This document shows, one piece after another, positions 44,028 to 52,828 of a stretch of 64,000 nt of DNA (positions are counted from its first letter, which is position 1; each line of letters opens with the position of its first letter). The position numbers and the translations under genes are program-made. The notes below the pieces were generated by a model. That model had not been told where the DNA came from and did not search any database. It was given only the letters and a program-made list of their open reading frames with translations. Origin of the DNA: Marinobacter subterrani (GTDB lineage Bacteria > Pseudomonadota > Gammaproteobacteria > Pseudomonadales > Oleiphilaceae); NCBI RefSeq assembly GCF_001045555.1, contig NZ_LFBU01000002.1, forward strand, positions 558,001 to 622,000, in the 5' to 3' direction.

Positions 44028-45503
44028 ATGGCATCGGATCAGTCCTGGAAGGAAAAATACCTTCAGGAACTCGAATCTGCAGAGAACCGGGAACAGCAGT
44101 GGAAGGTCGAGCGAAACTCCCTGGAACGCATGTTGGTGCGCACCAGCCTGGCATCCGAGGGCCAGGCGCCTGAGCTTGACCGGTTGTTGGCCCGCCTTCG
44201 CAAGGACCTCCGGAAAAACAGAGTGGATGTGGAGGCCTGGAAGGAGCTGCAGGACCAGATCGACCGCCAGGTCGCCCTGCTGGACGAACACCAGGCCTCG
44301 GCCGAGAAGAAACGGTCGTTGTTCTCGCGCAAACGGCGGGATCCGGAGCCGGTCAACGGGCCAGGGCCGCAGCCAGAGCCTGTCCCGCCCTCAGAAGCCG
44401 CTAACAAGCCGGGCAATGCCCAAGACATTGAAGACAATGCCCAGCGGCTGCGCATTGCCCGCCGGGTGGGTCAGCTCCTGGGCCAGATGCTCGCGCAGGT
44501 CTCCCTGGAACCCGCCACCGAGGCCAGGGCCAGGGCCCTTCAGCAATCCCTGCTGGCAAGCAATGACTGGAATGAGCTGCGGGAAGGGCTGAACCACGTG
44601 GCGGAACTGGTGATTGCCGCCGTTACCCGCAGCAAGCGGGAATTCGAGGCGTTTCTCAAGCGGCTGGATGAGCGCCTGGAACTGCTGCGGGGGCATTTCT
44701 CGGCGCAGTCGTCGGCCCAGTCCGGACGTCTGAATGCCTCTGAAAATCTTGATCGCGAGATCCGTGATGAAATTGAGCGCGTCGGGCTGCATTTGCAGGC
44801 CAGCGATAACCTCCAGGACCTGAAAAATTCGGTCAGCCGGCATCTGGCCTCCATCGGTCAGGCGGTGGGCCGCTTCCGCACCCAGGAGTCAGAGCGTGAG
44901 CGGGTGCTGTCCGAGCAGCTCGGTGCGATGCAGGAAAAAGTGGCGGCCATGGAGGCTCACTCGGAGCAGATGCAGGAGCAGGTTCGCAAGGAACGCCTGC
45001 GGGCAATGACCGACCTGCTCACCGAGTTGCCCAACCGGGAGGCCTGGCAGGAACGGCTGGCGTTCGAATACAACCGCTGGCAGCGCTACGGTCACCCGCT
45101 TACGGTCGGGGTGCTCGATATTGACCTGTTCAAGCGCGTCAATGACTCATACGGCCACAAGGCCGGAGACCGGGTGTTGCAGCTGGTGGCCAGGGAATTC
45201 AGGGAAGGCTTGCGCACCACCGACTTCGTCGCCCGCTTCGGGGGTGAGGAGTTTGTGATGCTGTTTCCGGAAACTGCACCGGTTGATGCCCGAACCGTGG
45301 TTGACAAGCTGCGGGAACATGTCGGGAAACTGCCGTTTCATTTCCGGGGCGAGCCGGTGGTGGTTACGTTTTCAGCGGGGCTGGCGGGTTTTGTTCCGGG
45401 TGATAATGAGGAGTCGGTTTTTGACCGGGCGGATCGCGCCCTGTATCAGGCCAAGGGCGCGGGCCGCGACCGGGTTGTCATCAGTGAGGAAGCGAGCTCC
45501 TAA
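44028..45503 (+). CDS. Soluble diguanylate cyclase with coiled-coil N-terminus
   Basis: Predicted to make cyclic di-GMP. The C-terminal GGDEF domain (about residues 325-485) has the active signature GGEEF (405-409), and an RTTD inhibitory site five residues before it, implying product feedback. The N-terminal 320 residues are charged, helical and contain coiled-coil stretches, with a Pro-rich linker near 105-125. No membrane segment is seen. The ATG at 44028 has GGGAG six bases upstream; a GTG at 43965 overlapping the xerC stop is the alternative. It sits where Pseudomonas has a HAD hydrolase. It converges with DUF2789 and overlaps it by four bases. Confidence 0.92.
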   Translation: MASDQSWKEKYLQELESAENREQQWKVERNSLERMLVRTSLASEGQAPELDRLLARLRKDLRKNRVDVEAWKELQDQIDRQVALLDEHQASAEKKRSLFSRKRRDPEPVNGPGPQPEPVPPSEAANKPGNAQDIEDNAQRLRIARRVGQLLGQMLAQVSLEPATEARARALQQSLLASNDWNELREGLNHVAELVIAAVTRSKREFEAFLKRLDERLELLRGHFSAQSSAQSGRLNASENLDREIRDEIERVGLHLQASDNLQDLKNSVSRHLASIGQAVGRFRTQESERERVLSEQLGAMQEKVAAMEAHSEQMQEQVRKERLRAMTDLLTELPNREAWQERLAFEYNRWQRYGHPLTVGVLDIDLFKRVNDSYGHKAGDRVLQLVAREFREGLRTTDFVARFGGEEFVMLFPETAPVDARTVVDKLREHVGKLPFHFRGEPVVVTFSAGLAGFVPGDNEESVFDRADRALYQAKGAGRDRVVISEEASS

Positions 45504-45733
45504 TGCCGCATCAGGGCATCCAGTTCATCGATGAGCTCGGCCCAGTCACTGTCATCTTCCAGACCTTCCTCCAGAAAATGCGACTGGCTCTCAGACCAGA
45601 GCGGGGCATCCTGGATTGCGACCTCGCGCGGCAGGGGCGAGTGCCTGGTGACAAAATCCTCGATGTCGCTGGCGCCGGAGGCCAGACCAAGTTGGTCGAA
45701 CAGTGTGCTGAGGTTGTGTTTGCTGGTGTCCAT
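45500..45733 (-). CDS. DUF2789 family protein
   Basis: Short conserved protein of unknown function. The family signature is clear: MDTSKHNLSTLFDQLGL at the start, FVTRHSPLP, DAPLWSESQSHFLEEGLEDDSDWAELIDELDALM at the end. The start at 45733 is preferred over the ATG two codons upstream because AAAGGA is then correctly spaced. The protein is acidic, helical and soluble, 77 residues. It is divergent from the histidine kinase and overlaps the convergent GGDEF gene by four bases. Confidence 0.85.
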   Translation of the reverse strand: MDTSKHNLSTLFDQLGLASGASDIEDFVTRHSPLPREVAIQDAPLWSESQSHFLEEGLEDDSDWAELIDELDALMRH

Positions 45734-45829
45734 TAACATTCCTTTCCGTTTGGCCGTTGGGCTGAATGAAATCGCAGGCGTTTGCAGGTATTGTTCCCTG
45801 AAATGTAGCGGAACCCCCGAGGATATCCA

Positions 45830-48628
45830 GTGAAGGCCTGCCTTCCCTTTTTACTGTGCTGCCTGTTGGCGCTGTTTCAATCCCCTGTGCGGGCGGAACC
45901 GCCGCAGGCGTCACCGGCGCCGGTGCTTGGCCAGCAGGAACTGGCCTGGCTTGCGGACCAGGAGCGCTTTCGCATCGGACTTTACACCAATCAGGTGCCC
46001 CTGGTGTTCGACACTGGCGAGGGTGTGCTGGCGGGGATCTACATTGATTACCTGGCCCGGTTGTCGGAGAAGCTGGATGTCGTTATCGAGCCGGTGCCCC
46101 TGCCTGCGGGGGAAGAAGGTAGCGAGGTGCCGGCCGAGGCGGCCAGTGATGCCATTCTGACGACGCGGATGCCGGGCATGCCGGTGGTGCCCGGCAAACG
46201 ATTTACCGATCCACTGATGTCGCTGACCTATGGCCTGTTTGTCAGCGCCGGTGATGCCGCCATCCGCACCCTCGCTGACCTGGAGGGAAGCCGGGTTGCC
46301 ATTATCGCCGGTGATCCCAACCAATACCCCATGCTGGATCCGGTCGAGGAGTTTACGCCGGTTCCTGCCGCCAGCGTCAGCGAGGCGGTTGGGCATGTGC
46401 TTTCGGGCAAGGCCGATGCGTTTCTGGCACCGGTACCCGTGGTTTCGGATTACCTGCAGTCGGCGATGGTGAATGGCATAGGTCTGTCGGACCTGCTCAG
46501 TGACACACCGGTTGAGGTTGTCTTGCGGGTCGATACCGGCAAGGATCGCCTGTTCCAGGTGCTGAACAAGGCGGTGGCGTCCATCAGCCATAACGAGCAC
46601 CGGGTCATCCGGCAGTCCTGGCTGCAGGCGGGACAGCCCTTGATCGAGAAAACCGGTATCGAACTGTCCACCACCGATGTTGGCTGGCTCAAGCATCATC
46701 CGGATCTTACGGTGGCGTTCCGATCGGACTGGCCGCCATTTGAGTACGCCCAGGATGGCCGTCCCACCGGCCTGGTTCCGGATCTGGTGACCCGCCTGGA
46801 AGAGGAGTTGAACGTCCAGTTCAACAGAACCCTGGTTGCAAGCCGGATGGTTGCCGAGGAGCAGCTCCAGTCCGGTAAGGTCGACATACTGCCCGGGCTG
46901 TCCCGGACGCCGCGCACCGAAGACGACTTCCTGTTCACCCGTGCCTACCTGACCGTACCCATAGCTCTCGCGATCCGCGATGACGGGCGGTTTATCGGCG
47001 ATCTCCGGGAGCTTCGCGATGAACGGGTTGGCGTGGTCAACCGGCACGCCGCCCACGATTACCTGCTGATCCATCATCCGAACCTGGACCTTTACCCGGT
47101 GGCCACTGTCGAGGAGGGGCTGCTGGCGCTCTCCAACGGCGACCTGGATGTGATGGTGACCCACATTCCGGCGGTCAGCTACACCGTTGCCCGGCTGGGT
47201 TTGTCGAACCTGAGGATTACCAGCATCACGCCCTACCAGTACGATCTCAGGCTGGCGGTGCGGAAGGATAATCCGGAATTGCAGCGGGTGCTGAACAAGG
47301 CTCTGGGGAACCTTGAAGCCAGTGAAACGGAGTCGATCTACAACCGCTGGATCCATCTCGATATTGAGCAGGAAGCCGATTACACGGTGGTGCGGCGGGT
47401 GGTACTGATCGCCGTCCTGGTGGTGCTGATTTTCCTGTACTGGAATCGCAAACTGTCCCGGGAGGTTGATGAGCGCATCCGCTCGGAGAACGCCCTGCGC
47501 CGCAGCGAGGATGAACTGAGGGCTGCCAAGCTCGAGGCCGAACGCCTGGCCCGGGAGGCGGAGACAGCCAGCCTGGCAAAAAGCGAGTTTCTGGCCAACA
47601 TGTCCCACGAGATCCGAACCCCGATGAACGCGGTCATCGGCTACAGCGACCTGCTCAGCAACAGCGTCACCGACCCCCAGCAGCGTAATTACCTGGACGC
47701 CATCCGGGCCGGCAGCCGCAGCCTGCTGATGCTGATCAACGATATTCTGGACCTGTCCCGCATCGAGGCGGGAAAAATGCGGCTTGACTACTCCCCGGTC
47801 TCGGTTCGGCGCCTGCTGGGTGATGTCCGGCACATTTTTGATCTGCGGGCCCGGGAGCAGGGCATCACCCTGGAAGTCAGCGTTGATTCCGGGATGCCCG
47901 GGGCCATGATGCTCGATGAAACCCGCTTGCGGCAGGTTCTGTTCAATCTGGTCGGCAATGCTATAAAGTTCACCCACGAGGGTGGCGTTACGGTGCGTGC
48001 CACCGCGAAGCCCCTGAAACCCCGGGGAGAGGCCAGCCCGGGCTCCGGGACGCCGGCCCGTCAGTTCTACAAACTGGTGGTGACCGTCAAGGATAGCGGT
48101 ATCGGTATCGCGCAGGATCAGCTGGATCGGATTTTTGACGCCTTTGAGCAGCAGGAGGGGCAGAACACCCGTCGTTATGGCGGGACCGGCCTGGGCCTTG
48201 CCATCAGCCGAAAGCTGGCGCGGATGATGGGCGGCGAGCTGGACGTTGAAAGTGAGTCAGGTCAGGGCTCGACGTTTACGGTGACCCTTCCGAGGGTAGA
48301 GGCGACCGTGGAGCATGCCGAAGACGAAGGTGCACCCAAGGAGTCGGATCGGCTGCTTGCCCAGACCCTGAGCATCCAGGAACGTGGCTGGCTGCGGGAA
48401 CAGCTGGCTTCGGATTTTGGCGATGAGTGGGAAACGGTAAGGGAAAGCGGGGACCCTGAACAGATGAAAGACTTCGCCCGCCGTGTACTGGCCTGGGGCC
48501 AGCGATTCCGATCCCGCTCCGTGACCCAGTATGGTGAAAAGCTGCTTGCCGACGTGGAGGCGTTCAACCTGGACGCGGTCAACAGCACCCTGGAGGCTTT
48601 CCCGAAACTTCTGGGCCGCGAGGACTGA
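45830..48628 (+). CDS. Histidine kinase with two periplasmic solute-binding domains
   Basis: BvgS/EvgS-like sensor. A signal peptide (ending about residue 24, VRAEP) precedes two tandem bacterial SBP_3-type domains: about 35-270 and 282-515 ([26 protein letters not shown] in the second). One transmembrane helix follows (about 522-540, [15 protein letters not shown]), then a short coiled coil. HisKA has H593 in [24 protein letters not shown]; the ATPase has [16 protein letters not shown] and [19 protein letters not shown]. There is no PAS or receiver domain, unlike BvgS, yet a 90-residue C-terminal helical tail remains. The start is GTG with GAGG seven bases upstream. No response regulator lies next to it. 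Confidence 0.92.
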   Translation: MKACLPFLLCCLLALFQSPVRAEPPQASPAPVLGQQELAWLADQERFRIGLYTNQVPLVFDTGEGVLAGIYIDYLARLSEKLDVVIEPVPLPAGEEGSEVPAEAASDAILTTRMPGMPVVPGKRFTDPLMSLTYGLFVSAGDAAIRTLADLEGSRVAIIAGDPNQYPMLDPVEEFTPVPAASVSEAVGHVLSGKADAFLAPVPVVSDYLQSAMVNGIGLSDLLSDTPVEVVLRVDTGKDRLFQVLNKAVASISHNEHRVIRQSWLQAGQPLIEKTGIELSTTDVGWLKHHPDLTVAFRSDWPPFEYAQDGRPTGLVPDLVTRLEEELNVQFNRTLVASRMVAEEQLQSGKVDILPGLSRTPRTEDDFLFTRAYLTVPIALAIRDDGRFIGDLRELRDERVGVVNRHAAHDYLLIHHPNLDLYPVATVEEGLLALSNGDLDVMVTHIPAVSYTVARLGLSNLRITSITPYQYDLRLAVRKDNPELQRVLNKALGNLEASETESIYNRWIHLDIEQEADYTVVRRVVLIAVLVVLIFLYWNRKLSREVDERIRSENALRRSEDELRAAKLEAERLAREAETASLAKSEFLANMSHEIRTPMNAVIGYSDLLSNSVTDPQQRNYLDAIRAGSRSLLMLINDILDLSRIEAGKMRLDYSPVSVRRLLGDVRHIFDLRAREQGITLEVSVDSGMPGAMMLDETRLRQVLFNLVGNAIKFTHEGGVTVRATAKPLKPRGEASPGSGTPARQFYKLVVTVKDSGIGIAQDQLDRIFDAFEQQEGQNTRRYGGTGLGLAISRKLARMMGGELDVESESGQGSTFTVTLPRVEATVEHAEDEGAPKESDRLLAQTLSIQERGWLREQLASDFGDEWETVRESGDPEQMKDFARRVLAWGQRFRSRSVTQYGEKLLADVEAFNLDAVNSTLEAFPKLLGRED

Positions 48629-48645
48629 CCGGCCCGGTGAAATGT

Positions 48646-49011
48646 TTACAGGCAGTCGAACTGTGAGCGGCGGTCAAAGGCAACGGATACCATGTCATAG
48701 CCGGAATCCGAAAGCTGCCGGATCAGCTCGCGGTCTTTCAGCAGGGTCATGCAGACCTTGTGGACACTGGCCTGAAGCTGTTCCGATGCCACCTGGCTGG
48801 AAGTCAGGCGGAAGTCCACAATGAGGTATTTGCGGTCAACCGGGGCACTGGCGGGAATGTCCTGACGCTCGACGCTTTCGTAACCGATGTAGGTTGCGTG
48901 GTCTTTCGGAAACACCTGGCTCAGCAGAATGTCCAGGTTTTCAGCCTGGGCAAAAGGCGCCGAAAACAGAAGCGCTGCGGCAGCGATTCGGAGTGCATGA
49001 TGTCTGGTCAT
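48646..49011 (-). CDS. Small exported protein, unknown
   Basis: I do not recognise the family. The 121-residue product has a signal peptide (hydrophobic residues 8-20, cleavage after FAQA) and a mature domain of about 98 residues with two Cys (VHKVCMTLL and the penultimate FDCL) that could form a disulfide in the periplasm. It converges with the histidine kinase gene, with 17 bases between stop codons. Its 5' side is the AT-rich 49012-49226 interval. Confidence 0.68.
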   Translation of the reverse strand: MTRHHALRIAAAALLFSAPFAQAENLDILLSQVFPKDHATYIGYESVERQDIPASAPVDRKYLIVDFRLTSSQVASEQLQASVHKVCMTLLKDRELIRQLSDSGYDMVSVAFDRRSQFDCL

Positions 49012-49226
49012 TGGCGGCCGCTCCCTGGTGGTCCGGTTAATATGTAACCAATTGTAAACTTTAGTTACGGTTGATTATCGCAGAGTCTGTCGCATTTTGC
49101 GTGATATTTGACAGTCATTTTTCAATTGTTTGCAGTCTGCACACAATGGCAGCGTGCGTTGCGGACTCCCGGAGCGCTGCGCGATCAACTATGATGTGGG
49201 AACGACGGACGTTAAGAGGAAAACGC

Positions 49227-49838
49227 ATGTTTCAGCTTGTCTTTAAAGGGGAATGTGTTCCCGGAACGGATCCGGAAGCGGCGCGCAACAATGCCCGAAC
49301 CCTGTTCAAGGCTTCGCTCGAACAGGTCGACCGTATGTTCAGCGGCCAGCCGGTGGTTATTCGTAACAAGCTGGAGGAGGTCCAGGCTGAAAAGTACCGG
49401 GCTGTGTTGAAAAAGCATGGCATGGTGGCTTACGTTCAGCCCATGGCCGATGCCCGGCCTGCTGCCGGCGCGGACCAGCAACCGAGACCCGCGGCGCCTG
49501 CGGGCCAGGCCAGTCAGCCGGCTGCCGTGCCGGCCGAACCCGCTCCTGACGCAGGGAACCGGGGTGCGGTTCCGAAAACAGAGCCTGGCGACCGTCTGCC
49601 GGTGGCTGGCGAAAAGGTGGACGACATTCTTGCCGGTACCGCGCTGAGCCTTGACCCGGTTGGCGTCACCCTGGCCGAGCATGAGGACGTGCAACCACCT
49701 ATGTTTCAGCACCTGGATGAATGGAGCCTGGCGCCTGCCGGCAGTGATCTTGGTGTTGAGCGCGACCTGCCTCCGCCGGTGGTGCCCGATGTATCCCATC
49801 TGTCGCTGGCCGACGAAGACTCTTCGGACAGGACATGA
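49227..49838 (+). CDS. Unrecognised protein with N-terminal small domain and Pro/Ala-rich linker
   Basis: No function assigned. The N-terminal 70 residues (FQLVFKGECVPGTDPEAARNN, then LEQVDRMFSGQPVVIRNKL) look like a compact alpha/beta domain that I believe recurs in gammaproteobacterial proteins, but I cannot name it. Residues 75-125 are Ala/Pro/Gln-rich and probably disordered; the acidic C-terminal part contains HLDEWSLAPAG. The ATG at 49227 has AGAGGA eight bases upstream; the open frame further upstream crosses AT-rich non-coding DNA. Its stop precedes the patatin gene by seven bases, so the two are probably cotranscribed. Confidence 0.7.
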   Translation: MFQLVFKGECVPGTDPEAARNNARTLFKASLEQVDRMFSGQPVVIRNKLEEVQAEKYRAVLKKHGMVAYVQPMADARPAAGADQQPRPAAPAGQASQPAAVPAEPAPDAGNRGAVPKTEPGDRLPVAGEKVDDILAGTALSLDPVGVTLAEHEDVQPPMFQHLDEWSLAPAGSDLGVERDLPPPVVPDVSHLSLADEDSSDRT

Positions 49839-49845
49839 TGCGGCT

Positions 49846-52062
49846 GTGACTGTGCGGAATATCGGCAGGAGGCGGGTTTCCTGGTTACTGGCCGCGGCCC
49901 TGCTGTTACTCGCACCCAAGGTGCTGGCGGAAGACCGCCCCGTTGTCGGCCTGGTTCTCAGTGGTGGTGGTGCCAAGGGCATGGCGCATGTCGGGGTGCT
50001 CCGGGTTCTGGAAGAAATGCGCATTCCCGTTGACCTGATCGTCGGCACCAGTGCCGGTTCCGCCGTTGGTGCGCTCTACGCCAGTGGCATGCCCATCCCC
50101 GAGATCGAGCGGCGCTTTCTTCGCCTGGACTGGCTGGCCAGCTTCCAGGATAACCCCGGCCGGTCCTACAAACCGGTGCGTCGAAAGCGGGATGACTGGC
50201 GATTTCCAGTGGTGCCGGGTATCGGGGTCCGGGCCGATGGCCTGCATGTGGGTGGCGGTCTTGTCGCCGGCCAGAACCTGGGGTTCATCCTCAATGAGCT
50301 GACTCGTAATGCGGCGCTGGTTGAGGACTTCGATCGCCTGCCGATTCCTTTTCGTGCGGTCGCCACGGATCTTGAAACTGGCGAACAGGTGGTGATCGGT
50401 GAGGGCAATCTTGCCGAAGCCATACGTGCCAGCATGAGCATACCTGGCGTCTACGCCCCGGTTGAAAGGCACGGCCGGTTGCTGGTCGATGGTGGGGTCG
50501 CCAATAACCTGCCGATCAGTGTTGCCCGCGATATGGGGGCCGATATCATTATTGCGGTCGATATTACCGACAGTCTGATGCAAACCGATGAGCTGCGGGA
50601 GGCGTTCTCCGTGGTTGGCCAGCTCACCACCATCATGACCCGGCGCAACTCCGAACAGCAGCTGGCACTGCTGTCCGGGCAGGATGTGCTGATCCGTCCC
50701 GACCTGGAGGGCTACACCTCCGCTGACTTCTACGATGCCCCGATCCTGTTTGAACTGGGCGCCAGCGCCGCCCGGAAGCATGCCGTCGAACTCCACCCAC
50801 TCTCGGTGTCGCAGGCTGACTGGCTCCAGTGGCAGGTGCGCCACCGCGCGCCGGAGGCAACCCAGGAGCCGGTGGCCCGGATCGAGATCGAGGGCGGCCG
50901 GCGACTGGCCAGTGACTTTCTCCGGGAGCGGATCCGCCAGAAGCCCGGTGAGAGGCTGAACCGGGATGAGCTGGAGGCGGATCTCAAACGCATCTACGGG
51001 CTCGGCTACTACGAGATTGTCTCCTATTCCACGGCGTCTTCCCCGGAAGGCACGATTCTGACGATCCGGGTCCAGGAAAAGAGCTGGGGGCCGAACTACC
51101 TGTCCTTCGGCCTCAACTACGAAGACAATTTCGATGGCGAAACCCGTTTCAATCTTGCCTCCTCACTGCGTATAACCGAGCTGAATGCCCTGGGTGGCGA
51201 GTGGCAGACCGGCCTCCAGCTGGGCACGGAACCCTGGGTTCGAAGCCAGTGGTACCAGCCGCTGGATTATGGTTATGAGCGTTTCCTGGTGCTCGGTGGT
51301 GAATACTCCCGGGATACCCTGAGCCTGTTTGACAGCGGGGGCCGCCGAATTGCCGAGGTGGATGTGGCCTTCCGCAAGGCGGACCTTGCTGTCGGTATGG
51401 AGATCGGTGGCAATGCCGAGGTCCGCCTGACCTATTCCCGGGGGTATGCGACGGTCGATGAACAGATCGGCCAGCCGGTGGCCCCGGAGGATTCGGTGCA
51501 TCAGGGCGGCCTTGCCCTGCAATTGGTCCATGACTCACTGAATGACACGTTTTTCCCGAGCGCCGGTGGCTTCGCCGGCCTCCGGATGCGTATGGAACGG
51601 GATGGCCTGGGGTCCGACCGGCGGTTTGATTCGGTAACCGGCATGGCTCTGGGCACCGAGAGCTGGAGGGGGCTGACCCTGACCGGGTTGGTCTATGCCC
51701 ATGCGGTCACCCGGGGCGTCCCCGGCATTGAAAATGCGGTTCGACTGGGTGGTTTCCGTCGGCTGTCGGCCTATGCTCCGGGTGAAATCACCGGCGCCGA
51801 CGCCCTGATGGCGTCTGTCTACGCCAGCCAGACCTTCGGCGGGCCGCTTTTGCCCTGGTTTGTGGGTATCGGTTTTGAAGCCGGCAACGCCTGGTCGTCG
51901 CTGCATTCGGCGAGCTGGGACAGCGCGGTGAAGTCCTCAAGCGTGTTTGCCGGCGTGGATACCTTCCTGGGGCCGGTGCAAGTTGCGGCGGCCTATAACA
52001 ACGAGGATAACTGGACTGCCTACCTCAATATCGGCTTTTCGTTCACCCAGTTGTTCTACTGA
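49846..52062 (+). CDS. PlpD-like patatin phospholipase with POTRA and outer-membrane barrel
   Basis: Predicted type Vd autotransporter/lipase. A signal peptide (to LAED, residue 30) is followed by a patatin domain (about 33-310): oxyanion loop SGGGAKGMAH, nucleophile S69 in GTSAG, and catalytic D215 in DGG. A POTRA-like segment (about 345-420, ARIEIEGGRRLASDFLRERI) and a surface-antigen-type beta barrel (about 430-738) follow, ending FSFTQLFY with a terminal aromatic residue. Length 738 fits PlpD-type proteins (728 in P. aeruginosa). The start is GTG at 49846, with AGGA 12 bases upstream; GTG at 49852 is possible. Lipase substrate and whether the patatin is released are unknown. Confidence 0.93.
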   Translation: MTVRNIGRRRVSWLLAAALLLLAPKVLAEDRPVVGLVLSGGGAKGMAHVGVLRVLEEMRIPVDLIVGTSAGSAVGALYASGMPIPEIERRFLRLDWLASFQDNPGRSYKPVRRKRDDWRFPVVPGIGVRADGLHVGGGLVAGQNLGFILNELTRNAALVEDFDRLPIPFRAVATDLETGEQVVIGEGNLAEAIRASMSIPGVYAPVERHGRLLVDGGVANNLPISVARDMGADIIIAVDITDSLMQTDELREAFSVVGQLTTIMTRRNSEQQLALLSGQDVLIRPDLEGYTSADFYDAPILFELGASAARKHAVELHPLSVSQADWLQWQVRHRAPEATQEPVARIEIEGGRRLASDFLRERIRQKPGERLNRDELEADLKRIYGLGYYEIVSYSTASSPEGTILTIRVQEKSWGPNYLSFGLNYEDNFDGETRFNLASSLRITELNALGGEWQTGLQLGTEPWVRSQWYQPLDYGYERFLVLGGEYSRDTLSLFDSGGRRIAEVDVAFRKADLAVGMEIGGNAEVRLTYSRGYATVDEQIGQPVAPEDSVHQGGLALQLVHDSLNDTFFPSAGGFAGLRMRMERDGLGSDRRFDSVTGMALGTESWRGLTLTGLVYAHAVTRGVPGIENAVRLGGFRRLSAYAPGEITGADALMASVYASQTFGGPLLPWFVGIGFEAGNAWSSLHSASWDSAVKSSSVFAGVDTFLGPVQVAAAYNNEDNWTAYLNIGFSFTQLFY

Positions 52063-52068
52063 AAACCC

Positions 52069-52746
52069 TCACGCCGTTTTGCCCGCGGTATCTTCTATCG
52101 CGGCCAGAACCTGATGACACTGCTGCAGCGCGAAGCGGTGCAGGATAGCCGCCAGACGGTCTTCGTCCCGATCCCTGATGGCGCTGATCGATTCCTGCAT
52201 GTGGGCAAGATTGTCTTCGAGCACCTGGTTGCCTCCGCGCTGGAAAGCGACGAAGGCGCAGCGCTTCGCAGAGGGCCAGAGGTCGTCAACGGCTGAGACA
52301 ATGAAATAGTTGTCGGCGTAGGCCAACGACGCCTTGGTGTACTCGATGCCCAGCTCCAGGAAGGTCATCAGGTCGTTCTTTTCAAAGCAGGCTTTCATCT
52401 GGTCGTACAGGGATTCCAGCCGGATCATGTCCTCCGGTTGCCAGTGGCGCACCAGCTTGCGGCCCGTGTGGGTGAGGTAGAGTTCCAGGGTTTCGTAGAG
52501 GCTGCGCACGAAATAGTCGTCCAGCGGCGTGACAAACGCGCCCTTGCGGGGAACATTGCGCACCAGATGCCGTTTTTCCAGCAATAACAGGCCTTCCCGG
52601 ATAGACCCGTGGCTGACGTCCATCTGTTTGGCCATGGCGCCCTCGTAGATCCGTTCTCCGGACCGGAGCTGACCAAAGGCGATAAGATTCTCGATGTGGC
52701 GGGCGACCTGCTCGGTCAGAGTTTCCCGGGGTTTGAACGCATTCAT
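52069..52746 (-). CDS. GntR/FadR-family transcriptional regulator
   Basis: DNA-binding regulator. The winged helix (residues 7-72) reads LTEQVARHIENLIAFGQLRSGERIYEGAMAKQMDVSHGSIREGLLLLEKRHLV, the GntR pattern. The C-terminal FCD-like helical domain (about 80-220) would bind a small-molecule effector; the metal-binding His set of FadR-type FCD domains is only partly evident. The product has 225 residues. It converges with the patatin gene (six bases between stop codons) and shows no obvious operon partner, so the regulon is unknown. Confidence 0.9.
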   Translation of the reverse strand: MNAFKPRETLTEQVARHIENLIAFGQLRSGERIYEGAMAKQMDVSHGSIREGLLLLEKRHLVRNVPRKGAFVTPLDDYFVRSLYETLELYLTHTGRKLVRHWQPEDMIRLESLYDQMKACFEKNDLMTFLELGIEYTKASLAYADNYFIVSAVDDLWPSAKRCAFVAFQRGGNQVLEDNLAHMQESISAIRDRDEDRLAAILHRFALQQCHQVLAAIEDTAGKTA

Positions 52747-52828
52747 GATGGTCTGTCGCTACTGCATGCTCGCTGATTCGTGTTGGCATGGTCGCACATT
52801 GGCCATTCCGGAGCCAGTGGCCGGGACA

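Noticed and set aside
45911..47977. 688-codon open frame antisense to the histidine kinase
   Set aside because: It mirrors a full-length kinase with intact motifs; antisense composition is typical of a shadow in GC-rich DNA.
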